The notes under the pieces: model-generated
Databases searched by the model: none
Seen by the model: only the letters and a program-made list of their open reading frames with translations
What the model was told of the DNA's origin: nothing
Shown: in pieces, positions 8,282 to 17,552 of the stretch
How the letters are laid out: every line of letters begins with the position of its first letter
Numbering within the stretch: position 1 is the first letter of the stretch
Assembly: GCA_030065875.1 (NCBI GenBank)
Contig: JASJCR010000006.1
Coordinates: forward strand, 1 to 64,000
DNA: 64,000 nucleotides
Direction: 5' to 3'
Source of the DNA: Ardenticatenaceae bacterium
GTDB taxonomy: Bacteria > Chloroflexota > Anaerolineae > Promineifilales > Promineifilaceae
Made by a program: the position numbers and the translations under genes

Positions 8282-9226
8282 TTACGGCTCTTCGGCCGCA
8301 AATTCTTCCAGTTTTGATTTTAAACCGGCCATCAGTGCAGCCAACTCATCACCTTCATTTTCAGAAAGAATTGACCAAGGTGCAAAGAAAAATTGATCGG
8401 TTAGATTTTCAACTTTTTGCCGGATCTCCTCTCCATGGGCAGTGAGTGAAAATTTATTTCCAACCTGGTTTAACCAGAGATGGCGCACCAAATCAAGCAG
8501 TCCATTCTCATAAATTTCAGCCGAGTGACCGCGATAAAATAGGCGGCGATTTATTTCCTCACTGCTGTTCATTTCCGGTTGACCGATCAAGGTAAATGCT
8601 TCCCAAAGATATGCACGCGGCTCAACCATTTTAAAGGCGGCCATGTGCGCATCGTCGCGAAATGCGTTCCAATCGCTGGTGTACTGGCGGATGCGGGCCA
8701 GAGGATGACCTTCAGACAAATAAGCACGCTGACGTGAATGACGCAAACACCATGCTCCCGGCGGATCAGGAGCCTTTAGAGAGGCGTCGTTAATCCGGGC
8801 CAACAAGCTTTCCAGGCGATTCAAATTCGGTGCCCACTCCCCTAAATCCACGTGGCGCAGGCGTTCATTACTGGCCTGAATGCGGGAGGTGATGAGCGAT
8901 CGACCGGACTCGGTTAACTCATGACCGCTGCTTTGCTTCACCAGCCACCCCTCGCTGCGCATCAGCTCTAAAAAGGCCGCCACCAATTGTTCTGAAGCAT
9001 AAATATCGCGAACCCGTAATTTTTCAACGGTTAGCGGTTCCGGATCAAATTCCAGCGCCTGCACGAGAAACCAGCCGGGGCTTTCAGCGTAGCCGCTACG
9101 CAACTGCAGCAGCGGAGGGGCAGGTGACGGCCGCTCCCCGGTTTGACGCTGAACGGCCGCCCCGGCACCATAAATGGCCCCGGCCAAAGTCTGGCTCAAA
9201 TTATAAAAATCGGCATTTTTTTCCAT
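8282..9226 (-). CDS. Protein with two winged-helix-like halves, function unknown
   Basis: 314 residues; CAGGAG precedes the ATG. Two regions share the helix-helix-wing pattern of MarR-like domains: about 70-115 (DIYASEQLVAAFLELMRSEG ... HELTESGRSLI) and about 232-275 (EIYENGLLDLVRHLWLNQVG ... FSLTAHGEEI). Between them lies a segment rich in Arg and Trp (AWCLRHSRQRAYLSEGHPLA). The family is not one I can name; a duplicated DNA-binding protein is the best reading. It is 42 bases upstream of the Crp/Fnr gene on the same strand, so co-transcription is likely. Confidence 0.7.
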   Translation of the reverse strand: MEKNADFYNLSQTLAGAIYGAGAAVQRQTGERPSPAPPLLQLRSGYAESPGWFLVQALEFDPEPLTVEKLRVRDIYASEQLVAAFLELMRSEGWLVKQSSGHELTESGRSLITSRIQASNERLRHVDLGEWAPNLNRLESLLARINDASLKAPDPPGAWCLRHSRQRAYLSEGHPLARIRQYTSDWNAFRDDAHMAAFKMVEPRAYLWEAFTLIGQPEMNSSEEINRRLFYRGHSAEIYENGLLDLVRHLWLNQVGNKFSLTAHGEEIRQKVENLTDQFFFAPWSILSENEGDELAALMAGLKSKLEEFAAEEP

Positions 9227-9299
9227 GAGTTTGTCTCCTGGAACAGGCAGTCATCATTTGCCACGCGATCATATAATGGTTTGGAAAGATTGACCACTC

Positions 9300-9328
9300 T
9301 TACATTTGCGGAAAAATTTCGATATACT
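9300..9328 (+). promoter_or_regulatory. Candidate sigma-70 promoter for the TPR gene
   Basis: TTACAT (9300-9305), a 17-base spacer and TATACT (9323-9328) lie about 70 bases before the TTG start of the next gene, in the divergent region between it and the winged-helix gene. Confidence 0.35.
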
Positions 9329-9399
9329 GAGAACAATGCGAAATTTTAAAAATTGGCCAGGCCGCTGCCAGAATCCTTTCATTTGGCAAGAGAAACATT

Positions 9400-11337
9400 T
9401 TGACAAATCAACCCGACCCCCCGGCAAAACCCGTCAAAAACAGCTCAACTGAACCCCGAATCACCAACATCAATACGGAGGGAGCTCCTGTCTACCAGGG
9501 GAAAATCAATCTTGGCCCTCACGCCCTGTTTGTCGGCCGGGATTACATCCAAAATAATCAAACAAACATCTACAACCTGATCCCTTCTCCTCTTGACAAA
9601 TGGCTGGTGAGCGCCATTTTGAATTATGGAGGATTTTTTCTCCTGGCGTTTATATTTTGGCTGGTGTGGCGGCTGATTTATCGTCAAATCGAACCGCTCA
9701 CTCGCTATTTGCTACCCGACACCTTTTGGTTTGTGTGGCTCGTTTTGGGATGGGTTGTCATTTGGTTTGCCCAAACGTGGGCCGGACGGCGAGCGCAGCG
9801 GGGATGGATCAACCGCGATTTGCTTTTATTGGGGGTTTCCGTGGCCGTTTTAGGGGGATCGCTCGCCTGGCCACAGCTCAATCCACTGGTCATTCCCACC
9901 GAGCCGTTTGTGATCGCCGTCGCCGATTTAGGTGAATCGGCCGGTCTGGCCAATATTCGGCCGACCCGCGAAGGGGCGATCATCAGCCGCCGAATTTTTG
10001 AAGAGCTTTGTCTTCTGCGCGGGCAAAACGACGATCTAGGATCGAGTCACTGTCCGCCCGATCGGCTGGGCACGATTGTGATACAGCAAGTAGGGTTTGC
10101 CAGCGATCAGGAAAGTGCTCTGCAGCTGGGCGAGCGGGTCAGTGCAGACATCGTTCTCTGGGGATCTTACGAGCGAAGCAACAATCAAAACCTGGTCAAG
10201 CTTTACTACACGATAACTCAGGCACTCGACCCCATTTACGACAACGACCGGCCGACCATTGTTCCCGTTCGTTATAATGAGGTTTGCGTGCGCACTCCCG
10301 CCGATCGAGATCAGGTTGTTACCGCTTCCAGTCATCTGATTCGCTTTATCTGGCCGGTCACCCTGGGGCTCGATTCTTATCAGGATCGCAACTTCTCCCT
10401 GGCTAAAAGTCAGCTCAAGATCGCCCTCACCAACCTGGATGAAGCCGGTCCTCAGCTCACAGACTGTGGCGTGGAGGGTTCAGATGGCATTGATGAAAAT
10501 CAGACCCTGCTCAACTTTTTTCTCGGCCGCTCTCTGCAGTGGACTCAGGAATTTGAAGAGGCGGAGCAAGCCCTTTTAGCGGCCACAGACGAGCCGGCCG
10601 CCTGGATCAGCCTGGGTATTAACGACCAGCTGCTTCAAAAGCCGCTCGATTCGAGTACTGAGAAGTTTAATACTGCGGCCGAGATGCTTCTCGCCATCCA
10701 AGACGATCCAACCCAACCAAAAATTAATCGGGTCGCCGGAGCTTACGGACTGGCACGGGTTTATTTTTTGCAGGGTGATGTGGATCAGGCCGCCCTCAGC
10801 TACGCCGATGCCCTAACACTTTCAAATTCCGGCAGTCGCCCTGAACCGTTCTTTCCGGGATTAATCAGCCTGGGTCAGCTCATCATCGATCAGGACAACC
10901 TTTCGACGGAGATGGTGCAAGCGTGTCAATCGGCCAGGGTTCCATTTGACACGCCGGTTTTGTGCGCGCAAGGATTGTTTGAAAACGCGCTGTCTGTCGC
11001 TGAAGATGCCCACATCAACCCCGGCTGGGTTTACCGGAATTTGGGGCGCACCGCCGAAAAGGCGGGAGACCCAGCAGCGGCCGAAGCGTATTATTGGCAG
11101 GCGGTTGAGAGCAACCCCTGGGAAATATTTCTCTATGAAACTTACGCTGGGTTTTTGCTCAATCGATGTCGGGAATTGGCCAATGATTGTCGACTGGATG
11201 AAACGTTTCTAAAGCTTAACCGGCTGGAGGATTTAGCGAACAACCTGACACCAACGCTGGATATTCCAGACCAGCGGCCGAAAAAAGAGGCGATTGTTGC
11301 CTATCTCAACCAGGTTTCAGCAGAATTTTTGGAATGA
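9400..11337 (+). CDS. Membrane protein with VGRD-type N-terminus and periplasmic-side TPR region
   Basis: 645 residues from a TTG at 9400 (AAGAG upstream; no better start is in frame nearby). Residues 20-60 contain ITNINTEGAPVYQG and LGPHALFVGRDYIQNNQ, a short Gly/Asn beta-strand motif seen at the front of Chloroflexota and cyanobacterial signalling or conflict proteins. Two membrane helices follow (about 72-92 and 104-126), with a probable third at about 140-160. The region after them (VIAVADLGESAG, about 170-300) looks like a FlgO/TolB-like alpha/beta domain: 'REGAIISRRIFEEL ... SADIVLWGSYERS'. The C-terminal half (about 330-640) holds TPR-like helical repeats such as NPGWVYRNLGRTAEKAGDPA. 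The gene is coupled by ATGA to the SH3-like gene. The function is unknown; a scaffold or sensor is likely. Confidence 0.75.
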   Translation: MTNQPDPPAKPVKNSSTEPRITNINTEGAPVYQGKINLGPHALFVGRDYIQNNQTNIYNLIPSPLDKWLVSAILNYGGFFLLAFIFWLVWRLIYRQIEPLTRYLLPDTFWFVWLVLGWVVIWFAQTWAGRRAQRGWINRDLLLLGVSVAVLGGSLAWPQLNPLVIPTEPFVIAVADLGESAGLANIRPTREGAIISRRIFEELCLLRGQNDDLGSSHCPPDRLGTIVIQQVGFASDQESALQLGERVSADIVLWGSYERSNNQNLVKLYYTITQALDPIYDNDRPTIVPVRYNEVCVRTPADRDQVVTASSHLIRFIWPVTLGLDSYQDRNFSLAKSQLKIALTNLDEAGPQLTDCGVEGSDGIDENQTLLNFFLGRSLQWTQEFEEAEQALLAATDEPAAWISLGINDQLLQKPLDSSTEKFNTAAEMLLAIQDDPTQPKINRVAGAYGLARVYFLQGDVDQAALSYADALTLSNSGSRPEPFFPGLISLGQLIIDQDNLSTEMVQACQSARVPFDTPVLCAQGLFENALSVAEDAHINPGWVYRNLGRTAEKAGDPAAAEAYYWQAVESNPWEIFLYETYAGFLLNRCRELANDCRLDETFLKLNRLEDLANNLTPTLDIPDQRPKKEAIVAYLNQVSAEFLE

Positions 11338-12461
11338 GGCACGCGGCAAAGGATAACGATAAAATGAGCCAATCAAACCAGCGCAATTTAATCATCGGAG
11401 CCATTCTTGCTGTTGTTTTAATCATCGTCCTGTTTTTGGCTTTTTGCCGCACGCCAACCGATCCCCCACCTGATGCCACGCCAACTTTGGAGCTTACAGG
11501 GACCGGATGCCAGCTGGCGGGTTCTGAATCTGCGACCGAAATCGCATACGCGCCCGATAGTCGCATCTCGTTATGGGATCAACCGGACGGCCGCACCATC
11601 GAATACGCCATCGAAACCAATGAATCGCTGGATGTTGAAGCAAAAATCACCGTAAACGGGGTTGAGTGGTGGTGTGTACGGCCGGCTGGAAACTCGGAAA
11701 TAGAAGGGTGGGTTGTCGGTCAGCTGCTTGTCGAAGGCACACCGACAGCCACCCCAAGCGATCCGCAGCCGCCAACCCCCACAAACGCGCCAACGGAAAT
11801 CGTTCGCGCTACCATTAATCCCGATGGGGAGTTTTTATCAGCCCTGACAGTAAACGACGCGATTATTTTTGCTGAACCCGATCTCAACAGCGCTCAAATA
11901 GGCGAGCTGGCAACCGGCGAAGCGCTTTTGGCCAATCAGCAAATCGTTGAGAGCGATGACGGCGCGTTTTTTAATGAGATTGATCTGGGTGATGGCACCA
12001 TCGGCTATGTCCTATCTTCCGATATCATATTTGTGGCTACAGAAACCCCCACCCCTTCGGCCACGGCGGTGTCAACCAGCACCGCTACGCCAACCGCTTC
12101 ACCATCCCCCCTTTCAACGGCAACCCTCCAATCGACTCCGTCACCAGCCGCCGCGCCTCCAACGCCGCGATTCACGCCCAGGTCAACTCCCACGGCGACC
12201 GCCTTAACCTTTGATTATGACGTGACGTGGGTCATCGATCCGGACGATTCAACCCACGCCATTGCTACGGTGGAGCTGTTCCCATCCGGCGGCAGCGGTC
12301 CGTATCGTTACTACCGCGACGACTTTTTGCAGGATGGCCCGGAATTCAGCTATCGCTGGCGAGTTTGTGCCCCCAATCCGGTTTCGTATCGGGTAGATTC
12401 GGAGGATGGGCAGTCAATACGCGTCAATCTGTATCAGCGGCCGCCCTGCCCCGCTCCTTAA
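11334..12461 (+). CDS. Membrane-anchored protein with SH3-like domains and Pro/Thr linkers
   Basis: 375 residues; the ATG overlaps the TPR gene's TGA (ATGA). A second ATG (MSQSNQRN, codon 11) gives the same protein minus ten residues. One helix (about 21-41) anchors it, ending in a Cys. Two SH3b-like modules follow (about 65-130 and 160-225; 'SRISLWDQPDG', 'NSAQIGELATGEALLANQ', 'GYVLSSDIIFV'), joined by linkers of repeated Pro-Thr-Ala (about 135-150 and 226-285). A C-terminal beta-rich domain (about 288-375) has paired cysteines. SH3b domains of this kind bind cell-wall or surface ligands. It probably works together with the TPR protein. Confidence 0.75.
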   Translation: MRHAAKDNDKMSQSNQRNLIIGAILAVVLIIVLFLAFCRTPTDPPPDATPTLELTGTGCQLAGSESATEIAYAPDSRISLWDQPDGRTIEYAIETNESLDVEAKITVNGVEWWCVRPAGNSEIEGWVVGQLLVEGTPTATPSDPQPPTPTNAPTEIVRATINPDGEFLSALTVNDAIIFAEPDLNSAQIGELATGEALLANQQIVESDDGAFFNEIDLGDGTIGYVLSSDIIFVATETPTPSATAVSTSTATPTASPSPLSTATLQSTPSPAAAPPTPRFTPRSTPTATALTFDYDVTWVIDPDDSTHAIATVELFPSGGSGPYRYYRDDFLQDGPEFSYRWRVCAPNPVSYRVDSEDGQSIRVNLYQRPPCPAP

Positions 12462-12867
12462 GTACACTACATTTCAATTATTAAAACCCGATGGTCCGAA
12501 TTGAGTGGGTCAAAGACCAAAATTTAAAAACAAGATTTCACGAATGACACGAATTTCCCAGCTTAAACCAGAAAATCCTTTTAATTCGTGTCATCCTGTT
12601 TTAAAAAAATGAAGTGTGACTTACTAAAGTGGTTCGTCTCCCAAATAGTTAAGTGGTATACAAAAATGTTAAAAGAAAAATTGTCCACAGATTACGCAGA
12701 TTTTCGCAGATTAGAGAGAAAAATCTGCGGCCATCTGCGTAATCTGCGGACACCTTCTTCAGAAAACTTTTTGTAACTTACCTAAATGAATCACAATATG
12801 TTTTATTTAAAAACAGCCACGGATTTCAGGAAAACTTCCAGACTAATCGATGCCATGCGCAGCAGTT
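12462..12867. repeat. Intergenic block of dispersed repeats
   Basis: No gene is visible in this 406-base gap. It contains GAATGACACGAATT ... AATTCGTGTCATCCTG (12541-12599, an inverted repeat whose half recurs at 21690-21706), the 'GCAGATTTTCGCAGATT' inverted repeat at 12691-12750, and a 39-base unit (12748-12786) that recurs exactly, reversed, at 25652-25690. AGCCACGGATTTC at 12816 begins another repeat fragment. Confidence 0.8.
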
Positions 12868-13629
12868 TTACCTAAAGTGACCGACCAAGGAGTCCACACC
12901 GCGAAGCAAGATGCTTTGATCGGATGCAGCGGCAATAAAGCGGAATCCCCAATCGATATATTTTTGAGCTTCGACGGGATTATACGAGAGGATCCCCCCC
13001 GGCTTGCCCATCTCTTTGAGACGCGAAATGCCTTCCTGAATGGCCGACTGTACATCCTCATGCTGAGGATTGCCAAGATGCCCCATCGAAGCGGATAGAT
13101 CGGACGGGCCGATAAATACCCCATCCACCCCGTCAACATAGGCGATTTCTTCCAGGCGGTTTAGGGCCTCAATTGTTTCAATTTGCAAGATCACGGCAAT
13201 TTCATCACCCGCCTGGTGCAGGTAGTTCTTATTGCGGCCATACGCGGCCGCCCGGGTGCTGGCGGCGACGCCGCGCACCCCGTGTGGTGGGTACCGAGTT
13301 GCGGCAACGGCCGCACGTGCCTCAGCCCCATTTTGAACGTAAGGCAAAATCAGCGTTTGCGCCCCGGCATCGAGAACGCGCTTGATGAGCACCATATCGT
13401 TCCACGCCGGCCGAACCATGACGCTGACATTACCGGCCGCCAAAGCCCGCATTTGGGCAACGAGATTTGGCAGCTCGTTCGGGGCGTGCTCCGTGTCTAG
13501 ACATACCCAATCGAGGGGGCTGTGGGCTATTATTTCGGCCACCACTGGTGAACTTAGGGATGACCACAAGCCGATCTGCAAGTCACCCTGTGCCAGCTTT
13601 GCCTTAAATTTGTTTTTTGAAAGTTCCAT
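12868..13629 (-). CDS. HpcH/HpaI-family class II aldolase
   Basis: 253 residues, the usual length. Members are metal-dependent aldolases cleaving 4-hydroxy-2-oxo acids to pyruvate plus an aldehyde (for example HpaI and RhmA). Visible residues: D45 and H48 in VCLDTEHAPN (catalytic His), R73 in MVRPAWND, Q149 and E151 in LQIETIEA, and metal ligand D177 in IGPSDLSAS. The GRGV-type loop appears as HGVRGVAASTRAAAYG. It sits alone between two repeat-rich gaps, so the substrate cannot be read from context, though sugar-acid breakdown fits the two isomerases nearby. Confidence 0.92.
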   Translation of the reverse strand: MELSKNKFKAKLAQGDLQIGLWSSLSSPVVAEIIAHSPLDWVCLDTEHAPNELPNLVAQMRALAAGNVSVMVRPAWNDMVLIKRVLDAGAQTLILPYVQNGAEARAAVAATRYPPHGVRGVAASTRAAAYGRNKNYLHQAGDEIAVILQIETIEALNRLEEIAYVDGVDGVFIGPSDLSASMGHLGNPQHEDVQSAIQEGISRLKEMGKPGGILSYNPVEAQKYIDWGFRFIAAASDQSILLRGVDSLVGHFR

Positions 13630-14040
13630 CTTGGTTGTCCTTTTAGGGGTTTGAAAATTTCTTTATGAAATATATCAAATTGGCACGATTTGGCACCGTT
13701 TTACCTCGGTATGGCATCCCAAACTTCGTATTTTGTAGAAGCAATTCTATTTTTCCAAATGGTTGGGTCGATAGATTCAAGCTTTTGAGCAAATAGGACA
13801 AGGTAGATTCCTCTTGCGCCGTTGGGCCGCAGTATGCTGCGGCCGACCCATCTTCCCCGACAGGGTAGTTGGCGGTTAAAAATTAATTCTTTCGCCATGC
13901 GCCATATGGCAGAAAGATATGGAAGGCGAGCCCACGGCCGCAGCATGCTGCGGCCCTACAAATTGGCAACGTCGAGTGAAAATCACAGCCACCGGCATAG
14001 GTAAAAATAAATTTAGACTGACTCAAAAATGGAGAATCAA
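13630..14040. repeat. Intergenic block with two GGCCGCAG palindromes
   Basis: GGCCGCAG-TATG-CTGCGGCC (13825-13844) and the perfect 20-bp palindrome GGCCGCAGCATGCTGCGGCC (13936-13955, followed by CTACA) flank a 90-base segment. The same layout, a palindrome followed by CTAC, recurs with different arms at 17393-17416. An 81-codon open frame here (13701-13946, minus) crosses the palindrome and is not believable. I see nothing else in the gap. Confidence 0.7.
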
Positions 14041-14547
14041 ATGAAATTAGAAGTAATTGGAGAAACGATTATCGAGGCCCCGGCCGCCAAAGTTTGGCGG
14101 ATCATCGCCCATGAATTTGCTCATATCGGCCGCTGGGCCACTTCGATCCCCCAATCTCAAGAAGTCACCTCCGATGATCCCGAAAATCAGGGAGAGGTCA
14201 CCGGCCGGGTGTGCGCCACCAACGTTCCCGGCTTTAGCGACATTACCGAGCGATTTACCTATTACGATGAGGAAAAAATGCGCTACGGATACGAAGCGGT
14301 CAATGGAAACCCTTGGTTTGTTAACAAAGCGGAAAACAACTGGTCGGTGAAGCCCCTGTCACCCTCGATATCACAGGTTGAATTTCGAGGGGTGGTCGAA
14401 TTGAAGCCGTTTCCCGGATTCCTGATGGCCCCCTTTATGCGTTTGCAATTTAAAAAGGTCGGCCGGGAAGTGTCTGAAGAGCTCAAATATTACGTCGAAC
14501 AGGGGGAACCCCATCCCCGAAAACAGAAGCAGCTGGATAAAGGATAG
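14041..14547 (+). CDS. SRPBCC-family protein (polyketide cyclase/dehydratase-like)
   Basis: 168 residues from the ATG at 14041, chosen because GGAG lies six bases upstream; the in-frame ATG at 14029 contains that GGAG and lacks its own site. The START-like fold is seen in the opening 'VIGETIIEAPAAKVWRIIA', the repeated beta-strands ('RVCATNVPGFSDITERFTYY') and the long C-terminal helix (FKKVGREVSEELKYYVE). The family binds hydrophobic small molecules. The gene is convergent with the P450, with one base between the stop codons. Confidence 0.82.
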   Translation: MKLEVIGETIIEAPAAKVWRIIAHEFAHIGRWATSIPQSQEVTSDDPENQGEVTGRVCATNVPGFSDITERFTYYDEEKMRYGYEAVNGNPWFVNKAENNWSVKPLSPSISQVEFRGVVELKPFPGFLMAPFMRLQFKKVGREVSEELKYYVEQGEPHPRKQKQLDKG

Positions 14548-14548
14548 A

Positions 14549-15853
14549 TCAGACAATTTCTACCCGCATCCGCAGCGGGTCCCGCGGCCGCAGGGTGACC
14601 CGCGTATCCATGACCACCGGCTGGGTGTCAGCCCGCGTTAACCGAACCCGCTGCACCAGCGTGGCCAAAATAATGGAGGCTTCCATCATGGCGAACATAT
14701 TGCCCACGCAAACCCTGGGGCCGGCCCCAAAAGGCAAATAGGCGTAGCGATCCGGTTGCTGATCCGGATCCAAAAATCGCTCCGGGCAAAAACGTTCCGG
14801 ATCCGGAAATAAATCCGGCCGGTGATGGGTGATGTACGTGCTCACCAGGATGACCGACCGTTTGGGAAAGTGATGATCCCCAATCGAGAACGGCTCAACC
14901 GCCGTGCGCCCAAATCCATAAGCCGGAGGATATAGTCTCAGCGTTTCTTTGAGCACCGCCTCCAGATACGGCAGCCGGGCGATATCTTCATATTGAATAG
15001 TACGATCGCCTAACACATCGCGCAGCTCTTGCCGCAGTTTGGACATCACGTCTTCACTGCTGCTCAGCAAATGCGTAGCCCAGGTTAACAGGGCGGCCGT
15101 CGTCTCATGCCCCGCAAAAAACAGGGTCAAACACTCATCCAGCAGCTGCCGGTCATCCATCGGCCGGCCTTCTTCATCACGAGCGAGCAGCAGCATCGAC
15201 AGCAGATCATCATTTGCTTCAGGGTTTTGTCGCCGGTCGTGAATCACTTCGCGTAAAAGGGCTTCAACCTCCGCCCGAATTTGTTTCTGCCGCCTGTTTT
15301 TGGCGGTCGGCAGCCATTCAGGCGGAACGATAGTCATTTTTAGGTGAGATTCAGCAATTGTAGCCATTTCCTGCATCAGTCGGCCGAATTTCTCTGTTTG
15401 GGCATCAATATCTACCCCATACATTGTCCGGGCGATAATTCGCAGGGTCAGCTTTGTAAACGCCTCGTCAACGGCAACGACCTGGCCGTCCTCCCAGCCG
15501 GCCATCATGCTGGTGGTATATTCAGCCATGATGGCCGCATAGCGGCGAATACGCACCGCGTGAAAGGCCGGCTGCACCAGCTTGCGCTGCCGCCGCCACT
15601 TCTCCCCTTCAGCAATAAACACACCGTCTCCAGTTACCCGCCTTAACACATTGGTTGTCAATGGGTCCCGATGCGTGTGGTGTGGGTTTTTGATCAGAAG
15701 CTCGCGGATAAGCTGTGGGTCATTGATAAAAAAGAGATTCACCCCCAGCATCTTATAATGAGCGATCCCGCCGTGTTTTTCCTGCACATCGTACAAAAAT
15801 TCGATTTGATTGGTTTGTAACCGCTTGAGGTCGGCAAAAGTTAATTTGTTCAT
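14549..15853 (-). CDS. Cytochrome P450
   Basis: 434 residues from the ATG at 15853; a TTG ten codons upstream is less likely. Landmarks: I-helix FFAGHETT with AGHETT at 247-252, K-helix ETLR at 303-306, PERF region 'DPERFCPERF', and the haem loop FGAGPRVCVGN with thiolate C382. No membrane anchor is visible, so it is a soluble monooxygenase needing separate electron-transfer partners, none of which is in the window. The closest style is the CYP110/CYP4-like bacterial group acting on fatty acids or terpenoids; the substrate is unknown. A TetR gene is divergent, probably its repressor. Confidence 0.93.
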   Translation of the reverse strand: MNKLTFADLKRLQTNQIEFLYDVQEKHGGIAHYKMLGVNLFFINDPQLIRELLIKNPHHTHRDPLTTNVLRRVTGDGVFIAEGEKWRRQRKLVQPAFHAVRIRRYAAIMAEYTTSMMAGWEDGQVVAVDEAFTKLTLRIIARTMYGVDIDAQTEKFGRLMQEMATIAESHLKMTIVPPEWLPTAKNRRQKQIRAEVEALLREVIHDRRQNPEANDDLLSMLLLARDEEGRPMDDRQLLDECLTLFFAGHETTAALLTWATHLLSSSEDVMSKLRQELRDVLGDRTIQYEDIARLPYLEAVLKETLRLYPPAYGFGRTAVEPFSIGDHHFPKRSVILVSTYITHHRPDLFPDPERFCPERFLDPDQQPDRYAYLPFGAGPRVCVGNMFAMMEASIILATLVQRVRLTRADTQPVVMDTRVTLRPRDPLRMRVEIV

Positions 15854-15971
15854 TTTTAGACTCTGGAATTGTAAAATTTTCAACAGTGTGTATCATAAAA
15901 CAGCTTAACTATGAAAAACAAGCGGCAAAATTGACCGATATGCTGCATAAACAACAGTGGCGGAGGGTTTG

Positions 15972-16529
15972 ATGAAAAAGTCCGACTTAAGGGTCCAGCG
16001 GACGCTTAATGCGCTTAAAGAGGCATTTATCGCCCTGGTGATCGAAAAAGGATTTGACCAAATTTCGGTCCGTGATTTGTGCCAGACCGCCCGCATCAAC
16101 CGGGCAACATTTTATCGTCACTACAGCGATAAATACGATCTGGCTGATCGCCTGACCGAACTCCTGTTTGTAGATCAACGCATCGAGGAACCGATTGCTT
16201 CTCTGGCGGATGTCCACCAATCGATTCAGGGAATGTTTGACCACGTGGCCGAGTATGCGGCATTTTACCTGGCCATGCTAGGCCCCCGCGGGGTCCCGGG
16301 ATTTGCCGATCGAGTCCGAGATGATGTTGAAAAAGAGATGAATCGTCTTTTTGGTGAAAACAGTGCCCCAGAGGTGCCTCCGGAACTGGCTATTCGCTAT
16401 TTGGCGGCCGGGCAGGTTGGATTTATTCGCTGGTGGCTGGAAAATGATATGCCCCTTTCGTCAGCTGAAGCGGCCGCATATCTGGCGACCCTCCACCAGC
16501 AGGGCGGCATTCGCAGCTTGGGTCTTTGA
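15972..16529 (+). CDS. TetR/AcrR-family transcription regulator
   Basis: 185 residues from the ATG at 15972, chosen because GGAGGG lies just upstream; a GTG five codons earlier is the alternative. The N-terminal helix-turn-helix spans about 8-52: 'TLNALKEAFIALVIEKGFDQ' then ISVRDLCQTARINRATFYRHY. The C-terminal ligand domain resembles the DhaS-like TetR_C group. It is divergent from the P450 across 118 bases, the classic layout for a repressor of the neighbour, and overlaps the next gene by one base (TGATG), so both are co-transcribed. Confidence 0.9.
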   Translation: MKKSDLRVQRTLNALKEAFIALVIEKGFDQISVRDLCQTARINRATFYRHYSDKYDLADRLTELLFVDQRIEEPIASLADVHQSIQGMFDHVAEYAAFYLAMLGPRGVPGFADRVRDDVEKEMNRLFGENSAPEVPPELAIRYLAAGQVGFIRWWLENDMPLSSAEAAAYLATLHQQGGIRSLGL

Positions 16530-17347
16530 TGGTATTGAATATCCCTCCCCAAAAATTAGCCGTCAGTTCATGGTGCTGGGCCAGTGATTTTTACCGCGGG
16601 CAATTTTCTCTTTTCGATCTGCCCGGCCGGGCAGCAGCGGCCGGTTTTGAGTCGGTTGAAGCCAACGACTTCATGCTCCCTCCCCCCTCGTTTAGCCGGG
16701 TCACCCGCCCTTTTTATGCGCTGCTTCCACACGGCAACCCGGAGCTGTGGCGCTATCGACAGACAGCGATCCGGCAACTTAAATTAGAGCTCGACAGCCA
16801 TCGCGTTCGCTGTCTTTGCTGGACGCTCAATACCGATTTTAGCCGCGGGGGCGTGGCGGCCGTGGGGCGCGCCCTCTACCATCGATGGGGGTTGACGGCG
16901 GCTAAAACGCTCAACGTTCCCTTGCTGCGAATCATTTCAGGAGGCCAAGCCGAGGATGAGGTGACACTTTCTCTTGTCAGGCGCATGACGTCCTTTGTGC
17001 AATCCGCAGTGGAGCAGCTGCCGCACATCACCGTGATCCTGGAAAATCATTGGGGAATCAGCACCGATACGACCAAACACCTGGCCCTCTTCACCCAGGT
17101 CAAGGAGCAGCTGCCATCCTCTTTGCAGCATCGATTTGCCCTGTGTCTTGATCCGGCCAACATAGCCCAAGCTGATCGTCAATCCGCCTGGACGCGGATG
17201 GCTCATCACGCCGGGCATGTCCATCTAAAAACGGCCGTCGATAATGAGGCAATCGATCTGCCCCAATTTTTGGAAACCGTTCACAACGCGCACCAGGGAA
17301 GGTATGACGGCACCTTCACGATTGAGGACCCCTCTCTTGTATGTTGA
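16529..17347 (+). CDS. Sugar phosphate isomerase/epimerase-like TIM-barrel protein
   Basis: 272 residues from the ATG that shares one base with the TetR stop. The xylose-isomerase-like TIM barrel (AP_endonuc_2 type) shows strand-end motifs typical of the metal site: 'GFESVEANDF' (Glu), 'ITVILENHWGISTDT' (Glu and His), 'FALCLDPANIA' (Asp), 'HVHLKTAV' (His-x-His) and 'GTFTIEDPS' (Glu). These enzymes isomerise or epimerise sugars and related polyols using a divalent metal. The C-terminus is short (ends at DPSLVC), about 10-20 residues less than relatives, but the metal ligands are all present. Confidence 0.82.
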   Translation: MVLNIPPQKLAVSSWCWASDFYRGQFSLFDLPGRAAAAGFESVEANDFMLPPPSFSRVTRPFYALLPHGNPELWRYRQTAIRQLKLELDSHRVRCLCWTLNTDFSRGGVAAVGRALYHRWGLTAAKTLNVPLLRIISGGQAEDEVTLSLVRRMTSFVQSAVEQLPHITVILENHWGISTDTTKHLALFTQVKEQLPSSLQHRFALCLDPANIAQADRQSAWTRMAHHAGHVHLKTAVDNEAIDLPQFLETVHNAHQGRYDGTFTIEDPSLVC

Positions 17348-17392
17348 TGGAAAAGGTTGTCTCAGGGCGATTTAACCAATCTACATTGGTAA

Positions 17393-17416
17393 GGGCTTGG
17401 CTAGCCAAGCCCCTAC
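17393..17416. repeat. Palindrome followed by CCTAC
   Basis: GGGCTTGGCTAGCCAAGCCC (17393-17412) is a perfect 20-bp palindrome followed by CTAC, in the 205-base gap before the xylose isomerase gene's 3' end. It has the same design as the GGCCGCAG palindromes at 13825 and 13936 but different arms. Confidence 0.65.
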
Positions 17417-17552
17417 ACAAAGGCTTTGGTTTTATCCAGGCCACTGACTGTTCACACGATGCTCATTCTGAGCGATGATAGGAGGTCCGGGAACGATGAA
17501 TTGGGTGATTGAAGACCTATTCCCTGACCCTATATTGGTGGAAGGGCGGAAA

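Noticed and set aside
13701..13946. 81-codon minus-strand open frame
   Set aside because: It crosses a palindrome repeat, has no ribosome binding site and reads as arbitrary sequence.
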